From a virus, in the IMG/VR virus record IMGVR_UViG_3300020205_001735, positions 1-46,870 of that record: a stretch of DNA of 46,870 nt; one strand, given 5' to 3'. Within the stretch, counting starts at the first letter, position 1, and the number at the start of each line of letters is the position of its first letter. The notes beneath the pieces were generated by a model. The model searched no databases. It saw only the letters and a program-made list of their open reading frames with translations, and had not been told where the DNA came from. A program made the translations under genes and the position numbers. Below are positions 18,772-28,295 of this stretch, piece after piece.

Positions 18772-19518
18772 TTATCGTAGTTTTAGTCCTGGAGCAGAGT
18801 AGTACGCATCCAAAATCTCATCAATTGTATTACCTTGAGCCATTGCTGCTTCAGCCATAGACTCGGTATAAATACGCTCCCTGTTTTGAGAGTTTACCGG
18901 ATACTTCTGAGGTTCAAATTCAGCTAGTTGCCAAATGATATAGTTCCTCATTGGCTCTAAATAATATGGCGGCACAAGAGTTTGGGAATTAACATCTATC
19001 CCTGTACTTAAATACTCTAATACAACATCCCCACCATCCACTCCGTTACTTAACTGAATGAAAGTATTAGTAGGGTCAATTCTGTAATAAGCCTGATTAA
19101 AGCCACCTCCCAACGCAAACAAAGCAGGGTAATAAGTTCCCCTCCAAGTATGGTTAATAAAGAAAACGCCTTGGTTAGTAGATGCCTCATCGTTATTTAC
19201 TTGTTCAAAATTTGTGGCCTGCATTGTGGTAGGTATGTTCATATTCACATCCAAACCTAAAGTTATTAATCTTCCTCCGTAATTTAAAGCAATCTTTGAA
19301 TACCTCATATAGTCGGCAGGTAGAGGGGCCTGCATTAAACTATTCACTCGCAAGTGAGCAACCTTCATGCAAGGGAATGGAGTTGTGCCTCTAACAACCT
19401 CTGTCATCCACTCTATAGCAATCTGTTCTACACGAGGAATTTCAGCGGTCTGTCCCTTCACCCTATTCAGAGATGATTGAACAACATATTCAATATTTTT
19501 AATTGGAGTACCTTCCAT
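18772..19518 (-). CDS. ring / tail-adaptor protein
   Basis: A 248-residue protein with helical N- and C-termini and a beta-rich centre. The phrase LPADYMRYSKI near residues 77-87 recurs as LPSDYLRYGRA in the 249-residue protein two genes upstream, so the two look related. Proteins of this kind follow the capsid genes in crAss-like and other Bacteroidota podoviruses and form stacked rings between portal and tail tip. The start codon overlaps the preceding stop by one base (TAATG), indicating translational coupling. Exact ring number cannot be assigned. Confidence 0.85.
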   Translation of the reverse strand: MEGTPIKNIEYVVQSSLNRVKGQTAEIPRVEQIAIEWMTEVVRGTTPFPCMKVAHLRVNSLMQAPLPADYMRYSKIALNYGGRLITLGLDVNMNIPTTMQATNFEQVNNDEASTNQGVFFINHTWRGTYYPALFALGGGFNQAYYRIDPTNTFIQLSNGVDGGDVVLEYLSTGIDVNSQTLVPPYYLEPMRNYIIWQLAEFEPQKYPVNSQNRERIYTESMAEAAMAQGNTIDEILDAYYSAPGLKLR

Positions 19519-20111
19519 TATACAGAGTAGTTAGCAGGTCTTGGATTTCCATCCTCAACCGTATTGTTAATAACTTCTTCAGGACGAACATCTGTTGATC
19601 TAATCAATTCAACAACTCTTGCAAAGATAGGACCTATCGTTGTTGGCATCACAACCTCATCGTCTTCTGAAGAATCTAAAAAAGACGGGATGATATAAAA
19701 TGTTATGTTATCAGAGAGAGGCTCAGATGTCCAGTTGACTTGTTTGCCTCTAACATAAAACTCAGGCTTTATCATGTTCTTGATTGTCTTCAAAAAAATG
19801 TTCTGATCCTCGGTTTGACGAGCAAAGTAGTTATTGCAACAGTCATCAGTTGCGTACTTCACGCTTTTATTCCCTGCAATAGGAGATACTGGTAAAGTGC
19901 TTGTGTACTTACCATAAGCGCAAGTAACTCCAACGGTATAAGGAACTGCCATGTTTTGGGTCAGTTCATTATCAGCAGTTGAAGCCTCTTGGAACACGAT
20001 GTCCAAAAGGGCCGCAATGGTGTTGTACTTATAACGACCTAAAATATCGTTAGGAACATCGCCCGAAGCAAGACGCTCCTGTATTAATTCTATCAGTTGT
20101 CTTTTCGTCAT
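19518..20111 (-). CDS. ring / head-tail connector-like protein
   Basis: A 197-residue protein. The N-terminus is helical (residues 1-50), followed by a segment with a CC pair (DDCCNNYFARQ) and a beta-rich C-terminal half. No catalytic motif is seen. It sits between two ring-like genes, overlapping the upstream one by 4 bases (ATGA) and the downstream one by 1 base, so the three are probably made in balanced amounts as parts of one connector. The connector role is inferred from context. Confidence 0.85.
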   Translation of the reverse strand: MTKRQLIELIQERLASGDVPNDILGRYKYNTIAALLDIVFQEASTADNELTQNMAVPYTVGVTCAYGKYTSTLPVSPIAGNKSVKYATDDCCNNYFARQTEDQNIFLKTIKNMIKPEFYVRGKQVNWTSEPLSDNITFYIIPSFLDSSEDDEVVMPTTIGPIFARVVELIRSTDVRPEEVINNTVEDGNPRPANYSV

Positions 20112-20857
20112 GGCGTTAATCCTTTTTCAAGTTCTATAACTGCGAGTGAATTAAGGTCCTTGAGATTAATCATGAAGTATTTAGTCAACTCGTTTATAAT
20201 GTCATTAATAACATCATTGTAATATTCAAACTCAACGCTAATACTATCATCACCTGGTGAAAAATTTGGGTTGCAAGTTAAAGTAGCGGTGTTTTCATGA
20301 GTCGTTCCCGGTGGTAAATAATACGGCATTCCCGAATCTGTGATGATATCGTAGTCAAACACAGGAGTGTTTGGGAATCTAACATAAGTCAAATTAATTG
20401 TCTGAATGCCTTGAGGTCTAACTAGAATCTTTTCGTTCTGAATAGTCGCAAGTGGTCTAGCTAAACTTGGTGAGAACAGAGAGGTTGAAAGTCTGTAAGA
20501 AAAGTCCTTGTTCGACACCATCTCAATATGACGATAAATCTGATTAGATCCGGTTGGAGTATTCTCATAGTCGTAACGACTCGCTCTTCCGTATCTTAAA
20601 TAATCAGAAGGAAGAATACCGTATCCATAAGAGTCAAGGGGAAGTGGAGTAATTCCGTTGTCCCCAAGTGTAACTATGAAGGGACGAAGGTTGTCGGTAA
20701 TCTCCTGGTTCTCTTCGTACACTTCCATGAAGTCATTAATCTTATCTATGTTGACATACGCAATAGCCTCGTTATAAATATCGGGGGTAATAAGGTTGCC
20801 ATAAGCATCCTTACCTATCTTGTTGTAAACTTGATTTAGTATGTCGTTAAGATTCAT
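20108..20857 (-). CDS. ring / tail tubular-like protein
   Basis: A 249-residue protein. Helical segments at residues 1-60 (NDILNQVYNKIGKDAYG) are followed by a beta-rich middle containing LPSDYLRYGRA and a helical C-terminus (NDVINDIINELTKYF). The LPxDYxRY phrase is shared with the 248-residue ring protein downstream, suggesting a duplicated connector family. It starts 9 bases after the Cys-rich protein gene and overlaps the next gene by 4 bases. Confidence 0.85.
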   Translation of the reverse strand: MNLNDILNQVYNKIGKDAYGNLITPDIYNEAIAYVNIDKINDFMEVYEENQEITDNLRPFIVTLGDNGITPLPLDSYGYGILPSDYLRYGRASRYDYENTPTGSNQIYRHIEMVSNKDFSYRLSTSLFSPSLARPLATIQNEKILVRPQGIQTINLTYVRFPNTPVFDYDIITDSGMPYYLPPGTTHENTATLTCNPNFSPGDDSISVEFEYYNDVINDIINELTKYFMINLKDLNSLAVIELEKGLTP

Positions 20858-20866
20858 AATCTTCTA

Positions 20867-22243
20867 TTAGTTATAAACTCTAATTTCAAAAGCGTTGTTA
20901 TTTAACACATCATCAAGACCCCCTGTCCTCACATATATATAGTCATTATCAAATCTGTAGGCATTTATAATTACACTCGTATTGTTTGTCGAATTAATTC
21001 TAACAAAAGTTTTATTAGCAGGAAACGCCCCAGGCAAATAACCGTAATAATCACCAAGGCCATCGTATTCCCAATCAATATCACCTAATGTATTTTCGAA
21101 AATAATTGCACTAGGATTATTATCATCTGTTTGACTTAATAAGGCTATATAATACTTGTAACCCGTTTCGCTCGATGTATTGTTAACCCATGTCGGAGTG
21201 GTATCCTCTCCACTACAACCACAAGAAGTATCGCAACTACAACTAGAACCACTACAACCGCAAGAACCACCGCAAGAAGAATGCGACTGGCCAAGAAGAG
21301 AAGTAATCTTATCAGCGTATGCAGATGCCGCAAGAGGATCTCCGCAAGATCTTTCAATTTGATATTGGGTGTAGTAAGCATTTGCTAAAGTTAATTCTTG
21401 AGCGTAACGAGGAGTTGTTGAACCACAAGCCACATCAGCCGCATATGCTGAAGTAATTTGGTCAAGAGCATCGTTAACGCTACATAGTTGAGAGTTACAC
21501 GCTACGCTGTGGTTTAATGTTTTCTTTAACTGATACAATATAACAAGACCATCGTCTTGAGTGATGCTAAGGTTTACAGTCAAAATGGCTGTCCACATTC
21601 CAGTTGCCAATGTGTTAACTACAAGAGTTGCTGCTGTGGTTGTTTCAATGTATGGAGCGACTGGAGCAGGTGTAAGTCCGTTAGGGAAATACAACTGAAT
21701 GCTGCGAGAGTCAATCGTGTAGTTTCCGTAATTTGTTGAGTCAACTGCTGTGATTTGTCCGTTAGGATAGAAATTGCAATCGTTACTTACATTAAATTCT
21801 AAACAAGTAACTTCAGATCCTAAGTAATTATATAAACCCGAAAGAACCTCGTAGTCTAGATACCCTTCTCCGTCCCATAGATATGCAACGTAAATAGAAT
21901 TTGCCGCATTATACACTCCGTCAAAAATAAGATATAAGACACTAGGGTCCCCAACAAGAGGTAAAACAGAGACAATAGATATTGTATTGTTTAAAATATT
22001 TGGTTCAGTTGTATAATAATACAAGTATGACCCCTGAACAATATTTCCACTTGTGTCAACAGGAAGGTTATACTCAGCAGATTGTGTTGACGCTGTGATA
22101 AATGAGTTTGGAGTAGCTGATTTATTTAAAATAAGATTCCCAGCAGGGTCAAAAACCTTTGCGTAAAGAGTATCTACTGTAGACGCAATACCAATATATT
22201 TTTTGGTAGGTATATTAAACTGAAGGTAAGAAGTAGTAGGCAT
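20867..22243 (-). CDS. structural / appendage protein with a Cys-Gly-Ser knot region
   Basis: I place the start at the ATG at 22243 (MPTTSYLQF), 458 residues, because a -7 box lies 19 bases upstream; a longer frame to 22297 would run through that box and a terminator. The N-terminal about 250 residues are beta-rich and Thr/Asn/Tyr-rich, like fibre or decoration proteins. A helical segment follows (about 255-320). Near residues 320-346 is a striking Cys-rich run (CGGSCGCSG, SCSC, SCGCSG) and then a beta-rich C-terminus. No known domain is recognised. It sits between the capsid-associated genes and the rings, so a head fibre or tail appendage is plausible. Confidence 0.88.
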   Translation of the reverse strand: MPTTSYLQFNIPTKKYIGIASTVDTLYAKVFDPAGNLILNKSATPNSFITASTQSAEYNLPVDTSGNIVQGSYLYYYTTEPNILNNTISIVSVLPLVGDPSVLYLIFDGVYNAANSIYVAYLWDGEGYLDYEVLSGLYNYLGSEVTCLEFNVSNDCNFYPNGQITAVDSTNYGNYTIDSRSIQLYFPNGLTPAPVAPYIETTTAATLVVNTLATGMWTAILTVNLSITQDDGLVILYQLKKTLNHSVACNSQLCSVNDALDQITSAYAADVACGSTTPRYAQELTLANAYYTQYQIERSCGDPLAASAYADKITSLLGQSHSSCGGSCGCSGSSCSCDTSCGCSGEDTTPTWVNNTSSETGYKYYIALLSQTDDNNPSAIIFENTLGDIDWEYDGLGDYYGYLPGAFPANKTFVRINSTNNTSVIINAYRFDNDYIYVRTGGLDDVLNNNAFEIRVYN

Positions 22244-22261
22244 TTTCTTGTAATTTATACA

Positions 22262-22269
22262 CAAAGATA
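22262..22269 (-). promoter_or_regulatory. -7 box TATCTTTG for the appendage and tail genes
   Basis: The minus strand reads TATCTTTG, an exact TAnnTTTG match, 19 bases before the chosen ATG at 22243. It lies directly after the T-run of the terminator that ends the capsid transcript, giving a terminator-then-promoter arrangement. No TTG at good spacing was found. Confidence 0.55.
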
Positions 22270-22294
22270 AAAAAAATAGGGTACAAAAGTACCC
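22270..22294 (-). terminator. intrinsic terminator after the capsid-accessory gene
   Basis: On the minus strand a GGGTAC / GTACCC stem with a TTTT loop (22279-22294) is followed by TA and then seven T residues. It lies 27 bases after the stop of the 288-residue gene and should end the transcript that includes the major capsid protein. Confidence 0.8.
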
Positions 22295-22320
22295 CATTTC
22301 AGATTATTTGTATCTTTTGT

Positions 22321-23187
22321 TTAAGACAAAGCTTTCTTCAATTGAGCGTATAACTTTTTTTCCTTAGAAACATACGCAATCAAGAGTCCTTTTGCGTCAA
22401 ATGGAATGTCAGCAACAATAGTTTCTTTGCCATTAATCACCATAAGTACCTGGTCTCCATCCTCATTAGACTTCAACAAACCTGTTGAGATTGCCTTTTC
22501 TACGAGAGAAGTAACATCTTCATCCACAGCATCTTTATCAAATTGTGAAATCAAAAACTTTTTGAACTCGGCATTTGTATCCATAGTTCCGAATATTTTT
22601 GCCAATATGATATCATTTGTGTCATCCTCTTCAATAACCATAAATGTTTTAGCAAAAGAAAGTAACTTATCTTTTGGCATCTCACCTAAAGCAACTTTAG
22701 TTTTTGCCTCTGACATAGTTGTGCTAGTCTTCTGCTCAACAATTTTGTGTTGGATAATGAATTGAAATGGAGAAGATGTTTGACCAACTTTTCCGTTTTT
22801 AAATAGTCTGCTGAAGTTGTAGCAGAACCAAAGAAGTTCCATGTCCTCACCCGGTTTAAACACAAAAGAATGGTCTAATACAATGTGGTTATCTTCAAAG
22901 TAAGAAGATCCATCACCACGATATCTTGCAGGAAGATACGAGAAACGTATTTCTCTTTGTTCTCCTGTGTTGTAATCAATCCATGTGTTAGAAAGATTTA
23001 TACTAAACGTAGGTTTTGAAAACACATACGGAGAGGCTGGATTGTTTGTTTCAATTTTTTGAACAACACCTGCGTTGTAAGTAATACGAACAGGTTTTTT
23101 CTTATTCATGTACTCTGGAAAAACCGAGGTCAACTCGTCAATATCCTCCTGATCTAAAACGAATTTTTGGCCATCTTGAAATAGCAT
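22321..23187 (-). CDS. capsid-adjacent protein of unknown function
   Basis: A 288-residue protein. The N-terminal two thirds are mixed alpha/beta with many aromatic residues (WIDYNTGEQREIRFSYLPARY). The C-terminal third is helical and acidic, with a Lys-rich end. No signal peptide, membrane segment or catalytic motif is visible. It is transcribed after the major capsid gene across a 99-base gap holding a hairpin and just before a terminator, so it probably belongs to the head, but this is positional inference only. Confidence 0.85.
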   Translation of the reverse strand: MLFQDGQKFVLDQEDIDELTSVFPEYMNKKKPVRITYNAGVVQKIETNNPASPYVFSKPTFSINLSNTWIDYNTGEQREIRFSYLPARYRGDGSSYFEDNHIVLDHSFVFKPGEDMELLWFCYNFSRLFKNGKVGQTSSPFQFIIQHKIVEQKTSTTMSEAKTKVALGEMPKDKLLSFAKTFMVIEEDDTNDIILAKIFGTMDTNAEFKKFLISQFDKDAVDEDVTSLVEKAISTGLLKSNEDGDQVLMVINGKETIVADIPFDAKGLLIAYVSKEKKLYAQLKKALS

Positions 23188-23235
23188 AGTTGTAAATTTA
23201 TTATTGTTATTTTTTTGTGTGTGTCTTTGTAATTA

Positions 23236-23258
23236 GGGGGGAGAGTTTCCCCTCCCCC
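23236..23258 (-). terminator. GC-rich hairpin between capsid gene and the next gene
   Basis: A 7-bp perfect stem GGGGGAG / CTCCCCC with a 9-base loop lies 29 bases after the capsid stop. The sequence downstream on the minus strand is AT-rich but lacks a T-run. It could be a weak terminator or an RNA-stabilising hairpin that favours capsid expression over the downstream gene. Confidence 0.5.
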
Positions 23259-23286
23259 TTTCATTACAGTATAAGATAACCTAAGA

Positions 23287-24801
23287 TTAGGCTGTGATAC
23301 GAGTGAATTGCTCCAATGTGAAGAAGTCAAATCCAAGATCAGATGACAAGTATAGACGAGCAACGTCACTTGGTCCAATCTTACGAGCAGAAGCACGTCC
23401 ATCGTCTGTGATTTCCATGAAGCGGCTATATCCGTCCATCTCCTTGTAAACCAACTCGATACGATTGCGAAGAACTCCTTCAGCGTCTTGAACTTTGTTC
23501 AATGGAATAATCCATCCACGCTTACGAAGAGGTGCAGAAGTACCATAGTTAGCAGCAGTAGTTGCAGGGTCTTGCATGAAACGAGCTTGTTTCAAAGCAA
23601 AGTTGTAACCGTCAACATTAAGTGCCTGCCAAGAGAAACTAGAGAATAAAGTCTCAGTTTGCTCCATGTTACCACCGAAGAACACGTCAGCCATGTTTTG
23701 AGTAGTAGCGTTAACCAAGTTAGCGTTCTGATAGCTGTTAGCAGACATATTGTTCAAGCTAGTGTTTAAGCTGCTGTACAATTCATTAGTCAACCAAGCC
23801 AAGAACAAGTTACTTGAATATCTACGGCTCATTACGTTAGCAATAGTGCGTAAGTCAGCAACTTCAAAGTTTGCTCCACTTGCGTGAGAATAACCACGAG
23901 AAGCAATCTCGTTGTCAAGACCTGAGAATGTTTGAGGAACACCTGAGTTAGTCGCAGAAGTTCCGAAAATCATTGACAAAGCGATTTGCTTAATCAAACG
24001 ATATTCAGCCTCATCTTGACCTTCGTAGAAGAATCCGTTCATTTTCTTAGTCTTACCCTCACCATACTCAACTTCCATCCACTGTGGGGCGTTAGTTTTT
24101 TGAGTACCAGAAAGTTGGTAAGTCTCTTTGAAGATTTGAGTCTTCCAGTTGTACTTAGTCCAGAAAGATTGAGAAGATAATGGTTGGTCTGAACCTTCTT
24201 CCCATGCAGAACCAACTACAACAAATATATCACCTACAGCAACTGTATCAACTGTTCCAGATAAAACTGGCTTGACAGTTACAGTAACTCCAGATACACC
24301 TGTAACTAAGTATTGTGGTAAGTTAGCATTGCTTGTGTTCATGATGATTTGACCAGGCTTTGCGTAAGTGTACGTTGTAGTACCTACACCACTTGCTGGT
24401 TGCTCAAGATATGGACCTGCGGCATTAGCATTGTTTCCTAAGAAAGTCAATGAGTTTGTTGCACTATTTGGAGCAACACTACCACCTGCAATAGGGTCAG
24501 AATCAAAAGAGAACCCTCCAGCAGGAACAGTTCCTTGTGCAGTTGCAGCAACGATAGGAGCGTCATAAAGACCCTTTTCCCAGTGCCATCCTGTAATGTT
24601 CTGAACACCACGCTTCATTCCTAATCCCATCAAAAGTTGGAAGTCAGAAAGACCGTTGTCTCCGAATTTGTTTTTAAGTGTACGCAAGTAGTGAGGCACT
24701 AATAAGCCTGTCTGATAACTTGCGTCAAAAAGTGATAAGAGGTCTCCATTAAGACCACTCGATGCGGTTATCGCATTATTTGAACCAGTTCCAAAAGCCA
24801 T
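23287..24801 (-). CDS. major capsid protein
   Basis: A 504-residue protein placed between scaffold and connector genes, where the capsid gene belongs. The N-terminus is short and helical. A Gly/Thr/Val-rich insertion at about 85-200 looks like a surface domain, and long mixed helical and beta segments follow, as in HK97-fold capsids of crAss-like phages (usually about 490-520 residues). No HK97 fold can be proven by eye. Its coding sequence is flanked by short gaps and followed by a GC-rich hairpin, which suits high expression. Confidence 0.85.
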   Translation of the reverse strand: MAFGTGSNNAITASSGLNGDLLSLFDASYQTGLLVPHYLRTLKNKFGDNGLSDFQLLMGLGMKRGVQNITGWHWEKGLYDAPIVAATAQGTVPAGGFSFDSDPIAGGSVAPNSATNSLTFLGNNANAAGPYLEQPASGVGTTTYTYAKPGQIIMNTSNANLPQYLVTGVSGVTVTVKPVLSGTVDTVAVGDIFVVVGSAWEEGSDQPLSSQSFWTKYNWKTQIFKETYQLSGTQKTNAPQWMEVEYGEGKTKKMNGFFYEGQDEAEYRLIKQIALSMIFGTSATNSGVPQTFSGLDNEIASRGYSHASGANFEVADLRTIANVMSRRYSSNLFLAWLTNELYSSLNTSLNNMSANSYQNANLVNATTQNMADVFFGGNMEQTETLFSSFSWQALNVDGYNFALKQARFMQDPATTAANYGTSAPLRKRGWIIPLNKVQDAEGVLRNRIELVYKEMDGYSRFMEITDDGRASARKIGPSDVARLYLSSDLGFDFFTLEQFTRITA

Positions 24802-24842
24802 TTTGGTAAAGTATTAATTTATAAAAAATGTTATTTTTCCTT

Positions 24843-25940
24843 TTAAATCTGTCTTTCAAAGTATTGCAACAATTGACTTTTCTCATTACTTCCACCCTGC
24901 TTTTCCGGTCTAGCAACAGATGACCCGTTATGAAACTCTTTAACCGATTTTTCAAGGGCCTCCCCTTTAGCGGCTGTAATAAGAGATTTATAAATATTGG
25001 CTGCTTCTAAATTTTCTATTCGGCTCCGAACATATGTGTTTATAAGCTCAATACTTTGGTCATCTGGTAAAGATGGATTTGAAGCGATGATATTTGTAAT
25101 CTCTTTTTGGAGTTGAGTTCGGGTTTCCGCAGACACCTGCGCCTTCACTTTATACCCCTCAAGGTCATACTCCACCTCTTTCAAATCAGTCAGTTTTTCA
25201 ATTGTAGGCTTCCATTGCTGAACAGCCTTTGCAACAGTCTCTTTAGACTCGTTATATTGGTTACGCAAAGATGCAACAAAATCTTTATTCTGTCCAATAT
25301 TTTGCAATTTTTCTTCTACTACAGCAATGTTTTTTCCAATCTTCATCTTCATCACCTTTGGAGCGTCATCAAAAGTAACGTCAGCGTAGGTGTTGTTCTC
25401 GTCTGCAATTGCCTCACATAGGTCTTCAAAAGACATATTGTTTAATAAGTCAGGCTCTTGAATTACTTGAGCAAGTGCCATGACTTGGATAGGATTTTGT
25501 TTAATTTCTTCAGATGTCTTACCTACAAATTTACCTGCAACATCTAGGTCATTAATTCCTGTGTTTCTAATAAATGAGTTAAGTCCTGCAAGTCTTTCGT
25601 TTGCAAATGGAGACTCTAATTCTTTAATTAAATTTTCTTGTTGAGAGATAAGAGGCTCATATTCATCATACTTCTTCGCTCTCTCTTCATAGGCAGAATA
25701 CTTTTCTTTAATAGAATCCATAGATTCAAAGTCACCAAAAATTGCTCTTAGGTCTGACGCTTTAAAGGTAGTATCCTCATTAATTAAAACGTCTCCCATT
25801 GGAGCAGGTTCACCACCATCTGTATTTGTTGGTTGAAATGCAGGTGCTTCTTCTCCAGAAGGCATTGGTGTGGGATTCGGGTTATCTACACCTAAAAAAC
25901 TAAAAATGTTTGTAGGCGTTCCTTGTTCTTGATTTTCCAT
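24843..25940 (-). CDS. probable scaffold protein
   Basis: A 365-residue acidic protein. The first about 55 residues are disordered and rich in Pro, Gly, Asn and Glu. The middle (about 75-115 and 190-270) is predicted coiled coil (KEKYSAYEERAKKYDEYEP; VEEKLQNIGQNKDF) and the C-terminus is helical and Lys/Glu-rich. Disordered N-terminus, coiled coil and position directly between portal and capsid genes are typical of phage scaffold proteins. No protease motif is seen. It lies 18 bases after the portal gene. Confidence 0.85.
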   Translation of the reverse strand: MENQEQGTPTNIFSFLGVDNPNPTPMPSGEEAPAFQPTNTDGGEPAPMGDVLINEDTTFKASDLRAIFGDFESMDSIKEKYSAYEERAKKYDEYEPLISQQENLIKELESPFANERLAGLNSFIRNTGINDLDVAGKFVGKTSEEIKQNPIQVMALAQVIQEPDLLNNMSFEDLCEAIADENNTYADVTFDDAPKVMKMKIGKNIAVVEEKLQNIGQNKDFVASLRNQYNESKETVAKAVQQWKPTIEKLTDLKEVEYDLEGYKVKAQVSAETRTQLQKEITNIIASNPSLPDDQSIELINTYVRSRIENLEAANIYKSLITAAKGEALEKSVKEFHNGSSVARPEKQGGSNEKSQLLQYFERQI

Positions 25941-25958
25941 TATGTGTTGTTTTTGTGT

Positions 25959-28292
25959 TTATGCGCTTGGTTTGCGGAACTTACCTGTAATTTCAGTACC
26001 GGTCTGTTCCTGTAAGTATGCCTCTGCTTTAATCTCTTCGATTGAACCTTGAGTCTCGGCAGCAATAATCATCTGTTTCTCTTTAATTCTAATGTTAGAG
26101 AGAGCCGCTTCTGTTTCAATTTCAATTTTAGATTTCATCTGCATTAACTCCATCTCTCCTTTCTGTTTCATTAACTCTAACTCTTGTAAAGATTGAGCCT
26201 GTGCTTGTTGGTTCTGAGCAGCCATTTGGTCGTTGTACTGACGCTTCTTACTGCTCTTGTATGTCAAGTACCAAGTCGCTTCTTTTAAACGCCCCTTCTC
26301 CAACATTTCAAGAATCATGGTATAGTCAGAGAGTTCAATCTCAGGCATTCCGTTACGACCTACTTTTAAGGCGGTCTCTGCCGCCTCAGCAATTTTAAAC
26401 TTCTGAGTGGCTGATATTTTATTGCTGAGAGAGATTCCTAACTCATCCAATGTAAAGTCAGCGGCAGGCAATAAGTAATCAATTGAGGTCTTGCCAAATA
26501 CATCTGCGTAGTAATCTTTCACTTCTGTATCGAAGCGCATAGTTGTCATCGCACGAAGGGCAATGTTCTGACCCATCTTAACCTTCAAGCGTTCTAAGGC
26601 TTGTTGTAAAGGCCAAAGCGCATTGTTAGTAGCCTCAACTTCCATCTCAGCAATACCAACTAACTTATCTCCCTTTGGAGGAGACCCAGCCATTGTTGGT
26701 GTAATGCCTGTAATCTGTAATAGTTTTTCTACGTCATGTTGGTATGCTAAAATCCATTCAGATAGTTGCTTACCTATACCACCTTCTAGTTCGTCAAAGG
26801 TTTTATTTGTGTTTACCTTACCCCCTAAAAGAGAGGATCTGTAAAAGAAATTACCTGTGTGAGAATATACTTGAACGAGGTCAAATGGAGTGTACATTGA
26901 ACCTGCGATACTATTAATGTTTAACGCCCCAATGTCAATCGCAATACCTTTAGGAGCAGCAGCTAATTTAGCGGCTTGTAATTTAAGGTGATTGATTTGA
27001 AGTGAGTCGTAAATAGGTATGGCTGTTTCTGTAATAGCCTTACCCGGTACTCTTTCAAAACGATAAGAGATTTGAGGTTTTTGTTTACTCACTCTCTTCA
27101 TGTTTTTCTGCTTACCACCTACAGTAATGTTTGCTCCAGGAATGAAATACCCTTCGTAAATAACATGAGCGTCAACAATAACAGTTTTCTTTTTATCTGT
27201 ATTTACATATTCCCCAAACTTGTCTGAGTAGAATGTGTGAATACCGTCACGATCTTTCTTCTTATAGAACTGAGTGTCTTTTGAAATGTATTCAAACTCA
27301 AGAACATCCACAAAGAAATCATCGTAACGCATACGATCTGTGATAGTATCTCTTTGGCAATACCAAGACCATCCGTATCTATCATTTGAATAAGTTAAGT
27401 CAAATGCCCATTTGGCAATTCTATTAACTTGTTTTTCTGTATCTTCTTCGGTCCATCCGTTTTGGATGAGCAAGTCTCTAATTTGAGGAATGCTATATTT
27501 CTCAAAGTGACCTGCAAAAGGAGTGTTGTCCCCTTGAGACTCATCTGTCCATGCACAAATAAATTTAACTACATCAATGTACTTAACCTTTGCCATTCCT
27601 GTATGAGGGTCTGTATAGTCCTTACAAACCATAAAGTTGAAGTTAATTGCATCGTCTTTTAGCTGACGTTCAATCTTTCCCCAATCGCTGTTTGTGAAAC
27701 CTAACTCAATTAACTTCTCTAAAGTAATTTCTAGGTTTTGTTTAAAACCACCAAGACTTTCAAAAACATCTAACTCACCAGAGTTTTGAGGAACAAACTC
27801 TCCTTCACCAACTTGTGGCATTCCTATCTCTTTCATTAGAGGTTCCATCTTTGACTTAACGTAAAGAGTTGCCTTATCTAATGCTTTCTTATTTTTAATC
27901 TCCGGGTTAATACAATCAACTTGAATGCGCTGATTATCAGTACCAATAACAGAATGAATAACTCTTTTTAGTTCGGGAGCAATTGAGAAAATCTCAAAGT
28001 TCATGTTTGCGTAACCCTTTCTACGAATACGCTGTGCTTGTGCATTTGGACTTGATAAAGATGTTTTCTCCTCCCCTCTCTGAATCCACATATCGATGTA
28101 CTTCTGTTGGTTTTGTCTTCCCTCAGAGTAGTTTCTTATCTCAAATAAACGAGCGATATCTTGTCTGCCAAAATAGGTTTTGTTATTTTCGTAACGATAA
28201 AAAATGGCACGACCGATTTGAGACAACCAGTTGTTGTCTTTCTTTTTAGGATCAATATCATCCTTCGGCCACAAGATTGTATATTCGCTCAT
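25959..28292 (-). CDS. portal protein
   Basis: A 777-residue protein, long for a portal but normal for crAss-like phages. The N-terminus carries Trp- and Arg-rich segments, a mixed core follows, then a Gln/Met/Glu-rich helical C-terminus (about 690-750) typical of the portal barrel. It follows the large terminase by 3 bases and precedes the scaffold gene, the canonical order. It forms the dodecameric vertex through which DNA enters and leaves the head. Assignment is by position, size and the helical tail. Confidence 0.9.
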   Translation of the reverse strand: MSEYTILWPKDDIDPKKKDNNWLSQIGRAIFYRYENNKTYFGRQDIARLFEIRNYSEGRQNQQKYIDMWIQRGEEKTSLSSPNAQAQRIRRKGYANMNFEIFSIAPELKRVIHSVIGTDNQRIQVDCINPEIKNKKALDKATLYVKSKMEPLMKEIGMPQVGEGEFVPQNSGELDVFESLGGFKQNLEITLEKLIELGFTNSDWGKIERQLKDDAINFNFMVCKDYTDPHTGMAKVKYIDVVKFICAWTDESQGDNTPFAGHFEKYSIPQIRDLLIQNGWTEEDTEKQVNRIAKWAFDLTYSNDRYGWSWYCQRDTITDRMRYDDFFVDVLEFEYISKDTQFYKKKDRDGIHTFYSDKFGEYVNTDKKKTVIVDAHVIYEGYFIPGANITVGGKQKNMKRVSKQKPQISYRFERVPGKAITETAIPIYDSLQINHLKLQAAKLAAAPKGIAIDIGALNINSIAGSMYTPFDLVQVYSHTGNFFYRSSLLGGKVNTNKTFDELEGGIGKQLSEWILAYQHDVEKLLQITGITPTMAGSPPKGDKLVGIAEMEVEATNNALWPLQQALERLKVKMGQNIALRAMTTMRFDTEVKDYYADVFGKTSIDYLLPAADFTLDELGISLSNKISATQKFKIAEAAETALKVGRNGMPEIELSDYTMILEMLEKGRLKEATWYLTYKSSKKRQYNDQMAAQNQQAQAQSLQELELMKQKGEMELMQMKSKIEIETEAALSNIRIKEKQMIIAAETQGSIEEIKAEAYLQEQTGTEITGKFRKPSA

Positions 28293-28295
28293 ACT

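Noticed and set aside
23154-23402. 82-codon minus-strand frame overlapping the end of the capsid gene
   Set aside because: Runs through the capsid coding sequence and the intergenic hairpin in another frame; no promoter or domain.
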